Below, piece after piece: positions 44,401 to 55,045 of a stretch of 64,000 nucleotides of DNA. Below the pieces are notes generated by a model. It had not been told where the DNA came from. It was given only the letters and a program-made list of their open reading frames with translations, and ran no database searches. Numbering within the stretch: position 1 is the stretch's first letter; each line of letters opens with the position of its first letter. Source of the stretch: Dryocosmus kuriphilus (Eukaryota > Arthropoda > Insecta > Hymenoptera > Cynipidae); NCBI GenBank assembly GCA_038277395.1, contig CM076192.1:193939647-194003646 (forward strand), written 5' to 3'. The translations under genes were made by a program, and so were the position numbers.

Positions 44401-45373
44401 GTTTCGATAATTTTAGGTTATGTTAAGGAATCCCGAATCTCCCTTTTGGCAATCTAACTTCAAAAAATCCCATTTATGCATTGACTTTGCGAAAGGTTTC
44501 TATGTTAGGTCATATTAGGTAATGATTTTGTTTTAAAAGTCCTGATTTTTGTTGATAGTTCCCAAACATAACTCCGAATGGCTTAAGCCGAACAGCTAAA
44601 GCACATAAGTTAAAGAAATAAGCAAACAGTTCAATTTTCGACAAAAAATGAATTTTTGATAAAGAATACTTATATTTTCAACAAAAAAAAATGAATTTTT
44701 AATGTAATATTTTAAGTTTTACCTAAAAACAGACCAATTTTGAATAAGGTAGTCGAATTTTCAACTGCAAGAATAAATTTACTTTCGTAAATTTATAACT
44801 GACCTAAATCAAAGAATATTTTTCTTCAAGCAATAATGGTTGAATTATCAAACTTGGAAAATTTTCAAAAAAGCAATTGAATTCCCGGTCAAGAGAGATA
44901 AATAGTCAGCAAAAAAATTACTACTTCGCAAAGCAGTAGAACTTTCAACAAAAGATGAATTATTATTAAGAAAACACTTGTGTTTGCAAAAAAACTAGTC
45001 AAACTTTTAAATAAAAAGGACGAATTCTTAACCAAGAATGTAACAGTTAATTGAGTTACCAAATTAATTCAGAAAAAAATTTTTTTGATTTTTATTAAAA
45101 AACATAAATTCCCGGAAAATATTAATTCTGAGCAAAATCCGAAGATATCAAAAAGAGAAAACGGTTGAAATTCCACCCAAAAAATTATTTCTCAACCAAA
45201 AACGAAACAGCTAAATTTTAAGTAAAAAGGAAGATTAAATTTGACCAAAAATATTTGAATTTTCAGCCAGAAAGCATGACTTTTCAAGAAAAGATTCCAA
45301 CTTGAATTTCAAATCAATTACAATTTTCCTTTATTTTTCCTTCTTTAGTTTTAATTTCTTAACTAAGGTAATT

Positions 45374-45375
<2 letters not shown>
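44401..45375. repeat. Degenerate AT-rich domain, continued
   Basis: 44410-44600 matches 40735-40920; the rest is made of the same attttcaac/aaccaaaa words. No gene seen. Confidence 0.6.

Positions 45376-45449
<74 letters not shown>
45376..45449. repeat. (AT)n microsatellite
   Basis: About 74 bp of uninterrupted AT dinucleotide. Confidence 0.95.
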
Positions 45450-45453
<4 letters not shown>

Positions 45454-47212
45454 GTGAAATTTATATTTCAACATGTATTTCAAGTCCACTGCAATGATTT
45501 TCCTTTATCTTTCCTTCCTTATTCTTCAGTTTTTTTTATTTTAGAAAGAATACATATAAACATTTCCTTTATCTGCCCTTTTGTATTTTTTGTAACTAAA
45601 GATTAAGAAAAATTTAAATACTTTCTCTAAAAGAATAAAGAAAATTTAAAACTGACTTGAAATTCAAGTTTGATTGTAAATAAGAAATGGCATATATAAA
45701 TTACTTTAATTCAAACATGAAGAATAAAGAAGGAAGAATATTTTCTTTTTTTTGACAATACAGCCATTTTTAATTAAAAATTACTTTTTTTCTGTTGAAA
45801 ATGTGACTTTTTAATGACTAATTCAAATACTCTTGTAGAAATTTACGTTTTTTTTTGTTCAAAATTCCAGTATTTTTGCTTGAAAATTAGCCCTCTTTTT
45901 AATATAGGGCGCTTCATTCTTGACTAGGAATTCATCTATGATCTTACACTCATCTTTGGTTGAAAAGTAATACTTTTGTTTTGAAAATTCCACTGTTTGC
46001 AAGAAAATAGATTTGTTTGTTAAAAATTCATCTTCCTTGTGTGGGAGTTCGAATGTTTGATTTAAAAAAGTGTTTTTAGGTAAATTGATATATGTCCTAG
46101 AGACTTACAGGAAGAGAATTAAGAACCTCGATTCTCTAGAAAATCATATTTTCAAACTCGACGTATTTTCGGTCCTAAACTCTCTCCGTAAGAATTTCAC
46201 TTGCCCACCCTCCATTGTGTGTATTATACCTAGGATCGTGTCACTGGAAAGTGAAAGCAGAGAGTGTATGACTCACGACGCCATGGAATTTTCCGGAGCG
46301 AGAACAACCTAGCCTCTTAATGCATTCAATTCTTCTTACCTCTAAGAAAGATTTCTCTTTTTCTTTTGGGATTCCTTGGAGATTTCGACAACCTGATCAT
46401 TTGTCGAGATCTCCGATGAAGAAATAAATTATTTAGTCTAATTCCTATTAGTGTAAATCTCGCTCCGGGAACATTGGCTTGTAGTTTGTACCATTATATC
46501 TTACTATCTTAGCATGTCATACTATTACCTCTGAGCCTTAATGTAGTTAGTTAGTCTGTTAATTTAGAATAAAGCCCAATTCTATTTCTAACTTTAAGAA
46601 GGATTATTTGAATTTCTTAGGGCTTAGGATGAATACTATCTTATAGTCGAGAGAGTGTTACAAAATTTTTATATGCATGGTATAGTTAATAAACAGAATA
46701 TTTTTATGATAAAATTATAATTGACGGCCGTGATACAATAACCGGGCGTGCGCTGGAAACGGGTAAAACTATTGTCCAAGCCAAGAAAAAGGGGATAGAA
46801 ATTTTTTTTTCGAAAATCCGTTTTTAAAAATTTGACAATATAGAGAATTAAAAACTGCATCTTTCTTTCAAAAGAGGTTTTTTTATTGCATCGTTGGTTT
46901 TGTTTAAAAAAAATAAAATGTTACTTTTTTTCGCAGTTTTTTTTTTATTGAAAAATCGAGTTTTTTTAGAATCAACTCGCAATAATGTGGCCAATTCTTG
47001 ACAAAAATGGAATTTTTCTTTTTCAGCATATAGGGGAGTCTTTTCCCCTTCCGATGATGCAGGCGAACATTTCATAAACATTGTAATTGTTTATAATAAT
47101 TTAATCCGAAGAAATTACCGTGTTTTCCGAGCTTATGCTGTTAAAATTTTTCGTATAAATTGGAATATGAAAAAAATCGTGAAAATAGGTACGTGAAGCA
47201 GTGTTGGGAGAA
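45450..47212. other. Unassigned AT-rich sequence
   Basis: No recognised gene. 46050-46310 is less AT-rich and holds an 80-codon plus-strand frame (46070-46312) with no family features. A polyadenylation-like gaataaagccc occurs at about 46568. It may include part of an LTR or a host transcript, but I cannot support either. Confidence 0.3.
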
Positions 47213-47417
47213 GCTTTTGGTCTAGCAATATTTCGTTTGGTCGAAAATAATAAAAAAATACGACCAGTTGAAGCCAAATGTGCTCGCTGCTCGAATGTTT
47301 CTGTATTATTGATCTGCGTTCTTTTAAAATAAAAGAGCGGAAATCGGTTCGAGCGGCGAGCACTTTTGACTTCAACTCGTCGTATTTTTTTTTAATTTTC
47401 CACCAAACAAAAGACCG
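47213..47417. repeat. ~200-bp near-perfect hairpin
   Basis: The arm at about 47215-47302 is repeated as its reverse complement at about 47337-47417. Shared words: ttttg/cgtttggt, aaaaaatacga, agttgaag and tgctcgc.gctcgaa. The loop is about 35 bp and itself palindromic (ttcttttaaaataaaagag). No transposase or terminal duplication visible. Confidence 0.7.
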
Positions 47418-47773
47418 GTTATTGCATCCCGGCAGTCAATTGTAGGAATATTATTTCAAAGAGCGAATGCAGGAGCGAGCGATCAACAGGGCCCGCGATA
47501 GTAAAATAATATAATTGGTCCAAGCGGAGACTGTGGGGTCTCTCAACAAGCCGACACGCCTCGACTGGGAGAGCTCGCAGTCTGTTTATATAAATACCGC
47601 GGGATTTGTATCCTCACTCTCATGACAATTCGAAATTAGTTCGATGGATTGAATTGATCGACCAGGAATTCGGAATTCGATGACATTGCAGTACGTAGAG
47701 AGACATTGAATTTATGGAGTGAAGCGTAAGTGTTTGGCGCGCTCTTGACTTAAGCTAAGGTAACGGTCGGAAG
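47418..47773 (+). promoter_or_regulatory. Promoter-like leader of the jockey-like element
   Basis: A TATA-like tatataaata at 47587-47596 is followed about 25-30 bp later by tcctcactctcat. Jockey-type elements normally use internal TATA-less promoters, so this may be a flanking promoter, or the element may begin downstream of it. A donor-like gcgtaagtg lies near 47727. Confidence 0.35.
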
Positions 47774-49173
47774 ATGTTTGGCTCGCCGCCCGCCATAATA
47801 AATACTAAAGTGCAGATTAATATAGTGCAACATAGAGAAACTGTGGCAGTTAATACGCTGTGCATGAGGGTGTGTGGCGCGCATTTAAGCAGCCATAAAT
47901 TCTCAAATATGAGGAAGACCTCAGATGAAATTGCCGAAGGGGTGCCGAGGAAGCAGAAAACGGGCAAAGGACCACATAACACATGACCCTGCCGACACAC
48001 AACAGATTCGGAATACTCGAGAATAATAATGAGGACTTGGAATAGAGCACGGAAGAAGACCAGCAACCAGAGATGCCTGCAAAGAAGGAAGGAATACACC
48101 TAATATTTCTTACGTTAAGAACAAGCAACCCTACGAAAATTATGACCGAGATCAACCAACCCACCAATACTAAGGAAACTAAAGGAAAATACATGGAAAA
48201 TGGGTTTACCATCCTTCCTGACAAAATGGAGAGCTACAAGATCATGAGGACCGATTTGGATAAGAAAAAGGTGCCACATTTCCCCTACACCAACCTAGGA
48301 GAGAACTCGAAGCGTATCATACTGAAGGAAATGTTAGATTGTAAGGCAGTCGCCCTGATTGAAGAAATACCACAACAAGGACCGAGGCCATTGAAATGTA
48401 CTGAACTTAAACAGAGAGGAACTCCACCGTATCCTTATCCAATCTACATCATCACATACAATATTGATGTGGACATTTGGGATGTCAGGAGGACATATCT
48501 TTTACCCAGAGATCAAATGGGAAAGATACAAGCATTAGAGGAAAGTAGTGCAGTGCCATAGATGTCAGGTGTTCGGTCATTGGTCGCCGAACTGCATGAA
48601 CAAACCAAAATGCGTCAAGTGCGTCAAACACTACCTGACACTGAACTGTGACAAACCGGAAAAAGATAGCGTCCAGTGCGTTATCTGCTCAGGACTTCAA
48701 CCAGCAAGTTACACAGGTTGTCCAAAATACATTGAGCATCGACAGGATGTCGAGAATAAGAAAAATAGACAAAACAAAAAGAAAACTCCAAAGTATTACA
48801 ACACATACTATCCAGCTATCAGACCAGCAGTGGCAACGAATCAGAGAAGGACGAACGCTGGGCAATGCACGAGAGAGCCAAGCAGCAGGCAGAGACATCA
48901 CAATTGGTAACCTGTCTGCATCAACCGGGTCAGCAATCAAATAGAAACGCATGGGAAAGCGGCAATCTGCTTATTAGTAGGCAACAAAATATAGATCAAG
49001 ACCTCAATAATTTCCAAGAGCTAGCAAACGAATTCGAGATACTTAATAGCTTAGTAAATATTAACGAACTAATTCAAAAAGTCAGCCAAATCAACGCTCA
49101 ACTAAGAAAGACGAATGACCCAATATCAGTAATACAGATATATTCCAACTACGCAATAAATGCCAGTAAATAA
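47774..49173 (+). pseudogene. Jockey-like ORF1 (Gag), two compensating frameshifts
   Basis: The start is uncertain; 47774 is the first ATG of a 70-codon frame with KTSDEIAEGVPRKQKTGKG, then a stop. The main body (48073-48561) has PTNTKETKGKYMENGFTILP and KMESYKIMRTDLDKKKVPHF, the pre-knuckle domain of jockey Gag. 48548-48880, in another frame, has CHRCQVFGHWSPNC (C-x2-C-x4-H-x4-C), CVKCVKHYLTLNC with a displaced histidine, and CVICSGLQPASYTGC with Gln where His is usual. From 48865 the first frame resumes (LVNINELIQKVSQINAQLRK) to the stop at 49173. It would bind element RNA. Confidence 0.72.
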
Positions 49174-49276
49174 GCAGACCATACGTGCATTAAATATAGC
49201 CAATTGGAATGCCAATGGCATATCAGGTAAATTTGTCGAAACCAAAGAATATTTAGCGGAACGTAAAATAGATATA
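49160..49276 (+). pseudogene. Jockey-like ORF2 start (endonuclease), first part
   Basis: The ATG at 49160 overlaps the end of ORF1 by 14 nt in another phase, as is common in jockey-type elements. It reads ALNIANWNANGISGK, the conserved N-W-N-A-N-G start of the endonuclease, and runs to ERKIDI where the mariner begins. The frame resumes beyond the mariner. Confidence 0.75.
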
Positions 49277-50565
49277 CATCACTCAATAAGGCCGTAGGAT
49301 GACACATAGATGGCGTTGCTATGTAATAGTCCATATGATTTGTAGGAAGTACCAACCTTAAAAAGATATCTGTCAAAATTTCATGACAATCCGACGATTA
49401 GTTTACAAGTTACAGAGGTTAAAGTGACGTTACTTTTGAGTTTTTCAAAAAAATGAATTCAAAGCAATTTCGTGTGTTGATCTATCATTGCTTTTTGATG
49501 GGTAAAAATACCATCACAGCCAAAGCATGGCTTGATATGTGTTATCCGGACTCTGCCCCATCGAGGCAAACGGTGGAGAAGTGGTTTGCTGATTTTAAAC
49601 GTGGCCGTACAGACACTGGCGATGCTGAACGCTCTGGAAGGCCAATTGAGGTGGTTACACCGGAAAACATCAAAAAAGTCCACCGAATCGTTTTGGAAAA
49701 CCGAAAAGTGAAATTGCGTGAGATTGCCGACACCTTGAAGATATCAGAAGGCAGTTTGCACACTCTTTTGCATGAACATTTGTCCATGAGAAAGCTGTTC
49801 TCAAAGTGGGTGCCGCGTTTGCTCACAGTGGACCAAAAACAACAACGTGTCGATGATTCTGAGAGCTGTTTGGAGCTGTTCAACCGGAATAAAAAGGACT
49901 TTTTGCGTCGGTATGTGACAATGGATGAAACATGGATCCACCACCACACTCCAGTGTCAAATCGGCAGTCAGCTGAGTGGACTGCAGCCGGAGAACCACG
50001 TCCAAAGCGGCCAAAATCGCAAAAGTCGGCTGGTAAGGTTATGGCGTCTGTATTTTGGGATGCGCACGGAATTTTGTACATCGACTATCTTGAGAAAGGA
50101 AAAAGAATCAACAGCGAATACTACATGTCACTATTAGTGCGTTTGAAGGAAGAAATTGCCAAAAAACGGCCACACATGAAGAAGAAAAAAATTCTCTTTC
50201 ACCAAGACAATGCACCATGTCACAAGTCGATCGCAACGATGGCCAAATTGCGCGAATTGGGCTTCGAATTGCTTCCGCACCCACCGTATTCTCCAGATTT
50301 GGCCCCCAGCGACTACTACCTGTTCGCAGATCTGAAAAAAAATGCTCGCCGGAAAGAAATTTGGCTCGAACGAAGAGGTGATCGCTGAAACTGAAGCTTA
50401 TTTTGAGGCCAAAGATGAATCGTTCTACAAAAAAGGTGTCGAAATGCTAGAGCGGCGTTGGACTGATTATATCACTCTTGAAGGAATGTATGTTGATGAA
50501 TAAGATCGAATTTTGCCGAAAAAATGTGTTTTTCTTAGTTATCCTACGGACTTATTGAGTGATGT
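49277..50565 (+). mobile_element. mariner DNA transposon, nearly intact
   Basis: 1289 bp, flanked by TA on both sides (49275-49276 and 50566-50567). Terminal inverted repeats: catcactcaataag at the left; the right end reads the same with one extra A outside and has gtccgtagga against gccgtagga at the left. One transposase gene with a single frameshift. Confidence 0.92.
49453..50503 (+). pseudogene. mariner transposase, one-base frameshift
   Basis: A paired-type helix-turn-helix start (MNSKQFRVLIYHCFLMGKN, then RQTVEKWFADFKRGRTD and EISEGSLHTLL-type second helix). The catalytic triad is D,D34D: Asp in VTMDETWIHH (codon 49924), in FHQDNAPCH (50206) and in DLAPSDYYL (50311), with 34 residues between the last two. 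The frame is lost in a run of eight A at 50335-50342, where seven would keep it. The shifted frame continues with FGSNEEVIAETEAYFEA and ends MYVDE at 50503. It would cut and paste the element at TA sites. The rest of the protein is full length, so decay is recent. Confidence 0.9.
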
Positions 50566-50620
50566 TAATCTTGATAAATGAGACAAATTTAAATGACAGG
50601 TCTAAATTCTACGGCTTATA
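50566..50620 (+). pseudogene. Jockey-like ORF2, second part after the mariner
   Basis: Starts at the second TA and continues the interrupted frame with ILINETNLNDRSKFYGL, then TAA. 'NETNL' is the glutamate motif of the endonuclease. The frame joins the part ending at 49276 in phase once the transposon and one TA are left out. Confidence 0.75.
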
Positions 50621-50640
50621 AATTCTTCTCGTAAAATTGA

Positions 50641-51340
50641 AATATTTTTATGAAAAGCTCGAATATGGTGGTTGCAATCTAATACACCTTGTTTGAAGAC
50701 TCAACCATTTTCTGTTCAAAATTTATCTATTATATTTTTAGTTCAATTTTTTATTATTGGTTAAACATCCTACTATTAGATTTTTTGTTGAATATAAATC
50801 TTTTTCGGTTGAGAATACAACGAGTTCATGGAAAATTCATAGCTTTTGTCTGAAAACTACACCCTTGCATTTTTGGTCTAAAATTCTTTCCTTTTCCGTT
50901 AAAAATTCAACTAATTTGGGAAAATTTTGCAGTTTTCATTTAAAAATTTAGGAACTTCGTTTAAAATTAATCTTAGTTTTTGAAAATATAACTAGCTTTC
51001 ACTAAAACTTCATTTATTTGTTTGAAGACATTATGCAGAAGAAGTAATGCTAAGTATTAGATCCCGTAGGTTTTTCGCGAATAAGTATTGGAAATCCAAA
51101 CCATTCCCTCGCAAAAAGTGTCAAGTCGAAACTTACCAATACTTCATTTCCATAAGAGACAGACGTATCCGTTCGTTAGTGACAGATTCAAAAACTTTGG
51201 TTGAAAGCTAATTTTCTATCAAATTTCAGAATAAAGAAGAGCTCATCGTTTTTCTGTGTTGTAAAAATTTTTAAACACTGTCATTTAGTTAATATTGCCC
51301 CATAAAATATGCCCTGATAATATTTTTGTTTCAGATTGTA
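50641..51340. repeat. Degenerate AT-rich sequence
   Basis: Same attttcaac/ttttggtt word style as 39.8-45.4 kb. No gene recognised. Confidence 0.5.
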
Positions 51341-51498
51341 TTACTGTTTCAAATTACCCGCTGTACTAGGTAGTGAATGTGTGTCTATTTGAGGGTGAAT
51401 ATAAAACCCTTTCCAATATTTTGACTTAGGTTTCTCATTAGTGTCTAACACGAGATCGTTATCCTGTAGTTCGTAGCACACTCCTTCACCACCTGATC
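51341..51498 (-). CDS. Small terminal exon, probable host gene
   Basis: On the minus strand a good acceptor (atttccttacag) ends at 51499, and the exon is then open for 51 codons to TAA at 51341-51343. The first two bases complete a codon begun in an upstream exon. Encoded: SGGEGVCYELQDNDLVL, then KYWKGFYIHPQIDTHSL and STAGNLKQ. Codon use and composition are unlike the AT-rich surroundings, and no repeat copy is in the window. I do not recognise the family. The upstream exons would lie at higher coordinates; I could not find them. Its start (cag|GATCA) resembles that of the 30-nt blocks at 40.5-42.7 kb. Confidence 0.5.
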
Positions 51499-51790
51499 CT
51501 GTAAGGAAATTGAAATTATTATTTATTAAAACATTTTGAAAAAAGGTTCGCTTAGATATATTAAATTGTACTTAATTGAGATTCTATTAATTATTTCCCA
51601 AGAAGTCCATGGGAAAGGTTTTTTTGCACACGGAGCATCGAAATAGATGCAGCTGAAGTACAGAATGAAACAGACGTGATGTCAGAAAAAATGTCAATGA
51701 GACTTTTATAGAGGGTAGAAATCACCCTTAATATCTAGTGGCTTTCAAGTCTCAAACTATAACTTTACGTCGGCAATGCAGATTCCAACC
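51499..51790. other. Spacer upstream of the 51.3-kb exon
   Basis: Probable intron of the minus-strand exon; no feature recognised. Confidence 0.3.
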
Positions 51791-51828
51791 GGGGGGGGGG
51801 GGGGGGGGGGGGGGAGGGGGGGGGGGGG
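51791..51828. repeat. poly(G) tract
   Basis: 37 G and one A in 38 bases, in an AT-rich setting. Capable of G-quadruplex formation; length may be unreliable in assembly. Confidence 0.95.
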
Positions 51829-51949
51829 TATTACCCTTAGTCGCTAATGCTATGTAATTCCGACCGCCACTACTAGATGGCACACTGTCACTGCTGGTAA
51901 TGCGGATTCTTAATGGTCAACAAATGGCGCCAAATTACAATTTTTTTAA

Positions 51950-54445
51950 AATCAAATAAATAAAAAAAATAAGTAAACTAAAATAAATAAAAGGAATAAA
52001 ATAAATAAAAAAAGTAAAATGAGTAAAATAAATAAAATAATTAAAATAAATAAAATGAATAAAACAAATAAAAGAAATAAAACAAATAAAATAAGTAAAA
52101 CAATCAAACTCAGTAAGTCAATAAAATTTAACTCCGGTCCATGGAATCGAACCCTTGGCCGCCGACTTGAAAGCCCGATATGCTAACCACTACGCCAAGC
52201 ACAGAGTTGGTGATGAGTTACATTCAGTCAACTGATCACGTTACTGCCTCACCGCTAACGCTCCAGTCAGTCTTCGGGGTGGCGTAAAGAGGGAGCCAAG
52301 TGACGCATACCATGTAAGACGTTACAGAATAAAATGAATATAATAAATGAAAGAAGAGAAAATAAGATTGAGTAGAATTAAATAAAATAAAAAATAAAAG
52401 AAAATCCTAATTTCAATAAAACAGATTTAAATATAAGGAATAGTTCGTAAGAAAGAGATTTGGCAACATTGACAAATCGAAGTTCGAAGATCGAGTACAA
52501 ACGGTAAGGTGAAGGTGTGTAGGGCTCACACACAAAGGTGAATATGTGGAATAAATAAAATAAATGAAATAAATAAAGTAAATGAAATAAATAAAGTAAA
52601 TGGAATAAATAGCATAAATGAAATAAGTAAAATAAAAGGAAAGTAAAAAAAAATAAATAAGATAAATGAAATAAATAAATAAAATAAATATAATAATTGG
52701 AACAAAAGGAAAATAAAATAAAGTAAATAAGATAACACAAGATGCAATAAAACAAATAAAATTTTTAAAAAACAAAATAAAATAAAAAAGAATGTATTAA
52801 ATAAGTGAAATAAATACGTCAGTATTCTAGCTTACCGACCCCGAGCACCAACCTTATATGAAATAAATAAAATAAATAAAATGAATAAAATAAATAAAAT
52901 AAATAAAATAGATAACATAAATGAAATAAACAAAGTAAATTAAATAAATCACATAAATAAAATAAATGAAGTAAATAAAATAAAAAAAATGAAATAAAAT
53001 AAAAAAGAGTTAATAAAATAAGTACAATAAATACATCAGGATCCTACCTTACCGATCCCGAGCCACAACTTTAAACAAAATAAATAAAATAAATTACAAA
53101 ATTAAAATGAAATAAAATAAAATAAGACAAATATGAAAATAGAGGAAAATAAGGTAAATAAAATAAATTAAAATAAATGTAGTAAGACAAGTCAATAAAA
53201 TAAGAGGAAATAAAATCAGATAGGATAGAAAAAAATAAAATAAATTAAAACAAAATGAAATAAAATAAAATATAATGAAAAAATACAATATAATAGAGTG
53301 GAATAGAATAAAAAACAGAAAAAAACGAAATAAAAATGCAGTTTTTTATCAGGAGACTAGCCTCGGTCGATATGTCAGGGACATACCTTACCTTACTTTT
53401 CGATCTACCCTGCCTACCTCAGCTAGAATCTTTTAACTTGATGCAAGTTGCTTGAGGGGATATTCTTAAATTCTAACTTACATGTACGCAGCAATAATTG
53501 ATGGTGGCTTTTTTAATCTCTATACGGGAAACCATCTGCGCATGCCTCAGTTACCTACGCCGGTGCTTGCCTCGGTCACCATCACTCTCAGTGCATTCTT
53601 GAAATTATAATATATCAAACTCTTCTTTTCTAAAATACATTTTCTATTAACTCTTATCCTATAGCTTCCCTCAAAGTAACTTAGTTCGAATTTAAATTTT
53701 TTTAACTAAAATAAATAAAATAAATAAACAAAATGAATAAAACGAATGAAATGAATAAAATAAGTAAAGTGAATAAAATGAATAAAATGAACAAAATGTG
53801 TAAAATTAATATAATGAATAAAATAAATAAAATAAATAAAATAAAAAAAAATAAATAAAATAAATAAAATAAATAAAATAAATAAAATAAAATAAAATAA
53901 ATAAAATAAATAAAATAAATAAAAAAAATAAATAAAATAAAATAAATAAAATAAATAAAATAAATAAAATAAATAAAATAAATAAAATACATAAAATAAA
54001 TAAGATAAATAAAATAAATAAAAATTGACCCCATTAAGATAATTCGACGTGTTCGAAAAAAAAGTCTTACTCAGATACATACATCAAACCATTATTCTGG
54101 TGACGTCACTTGAAACGAGCAGGTTGCGACAATTCTAACCCCACCTCTCCCCCACCTACACTCTCTAACATTACCCTTCTCCAAGAATCTTGAATTTAGA
54201 TAACCTAAATAAAATAAATAAAATAAATAAGATAAATAAAATAAATAAGAGAAACAAAAAAATAAAATAAATAACATAAATAAGATAAACTATATAGACC
54301 AAATGAATAAAGTATGTAAAACAAATAAAATAAATAAAATAAGTAAAATAAATAAAATAAATGAAATAAATAAAATAAATAAAATAAATGAAATAAATAA
54401 AATAAACAAAATAATTAAAATACATAAAATAAATGAAATACAACC
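51950..54445. repeat. AAATA-type low-complexity arrays with short inserts
   Basis: Blocks of aaataaaataaat at 51950-52110, 52545-52800, 52855-53035, 53085-53330, 53705-54025 and 54205-54440. Between them sit short complex segments, three of which (about 52815, 53030, 54445) share a taccttaccgaccccgagc-like motif. Frames of I/Y/F/L in these arrays are artefacts. Confidence 0.85.
52130..52208 (-). tRNA. tRNA-Glu(UUC)-derived sequence (SINE head or pseudogene)
   Basis: On the minus strand: acceptor AACTCTG pairs with CGGAGTT, D arm ggcgtagtggttagca, anticodon loop ctttcaa (anticodon TTC), T loop ttcgatt with flanking ggg/cc. The T stem has mismatches and there are about three extra bases before the acceptor 3' strand, so it is not a canonical tRNA. 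It lies between AAATA blocks, as expected of a SINE head with an A-rich tail. Confidence 0.5.
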
Positions 54446-55045
54446 TCGGCGGATACGTCAGTGTTCTACCTCACCGACCGCGAGCCTCATTTTTATGATT
54501 CCCTCAACTTTGTTAAATGCTAAATACTGATAAAAGCCCCTGCATTCTATACATGTCTTGAAAATTTCAATAAATCTCTTTATACACTAGTATATATATT
54601 TTTCATACACATTGTTACTATTTTAACTTCATTTAATGATAATTCCTACATTTTTTTAAAATAATAAAACTCATAAGTCTACCCACCCGTCTCCACTTAA
54701 TTTTAATTTAGTCTATCAATAAAAACTCTTTAAATTCATTTTATTATATTCTCACTTGAATATTCACGCGCTTTATCCTACCAGCAAACAGCGCCACTAG
54801 AATATGCGAAATCCAACATACAGTGCTCCTCTAAGTGGGAAAAGCCACACCCCGTGTAAAATTGAAGAGTTTGTCAGTATTTCAAGATGAATTAAAATTA
54901 ATCTATTGTAAAATGAAATAAGAATTCTCGTATTAGTTCCTTCACAAATTTATTTATTATTCTCTTACATAATTGAACTCAACATTGTTATAAGCTCCAC
55001 CTAGATACGTCATTCGCAACTTCTTTTAGATAGTCTGATGTTTTG
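54446..55045. other. AT-rich spacer
   Basis: Apart from the first 50 bp (the shared accgaccgcgagc segment) nothing is recognised. Confidence 0.35.

Larger units (their letters stand above)
47700..50640 (+). mobile_element. Jockey-like non-LTR element, 3' truncated
   Basis: ORF1 with zinc knuckles, then the first about 55 codons of ORF2 (endonuclease), interrupted by a mariner at 49277-50565. After about 50620 element sequence stops and AT-rich DNA follows, so the reverse transcriptase is absent. The exact 5' end is not fixed. Confidence 0.75.

Noticed and set aside
40735..44600. Host gene in the long AT-rich domain
   Set aside because: Apart from the 30-nt exon-like blocks no frame, splice pattern or conserved protein string could be supported.
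47755..48224. Minus-strand hydrophobic frames opposite the jockey-like ORF1
   Set aside because: The plus strand carries the recognisable Gag domain; the opposite frames have no motif.
52378..54443. Membrane-protein-like frames rich in Phe, Tyr, Ile and Leu
   Set aside because: They are minus-strand translations of AAATA-type low-complexity DNA.
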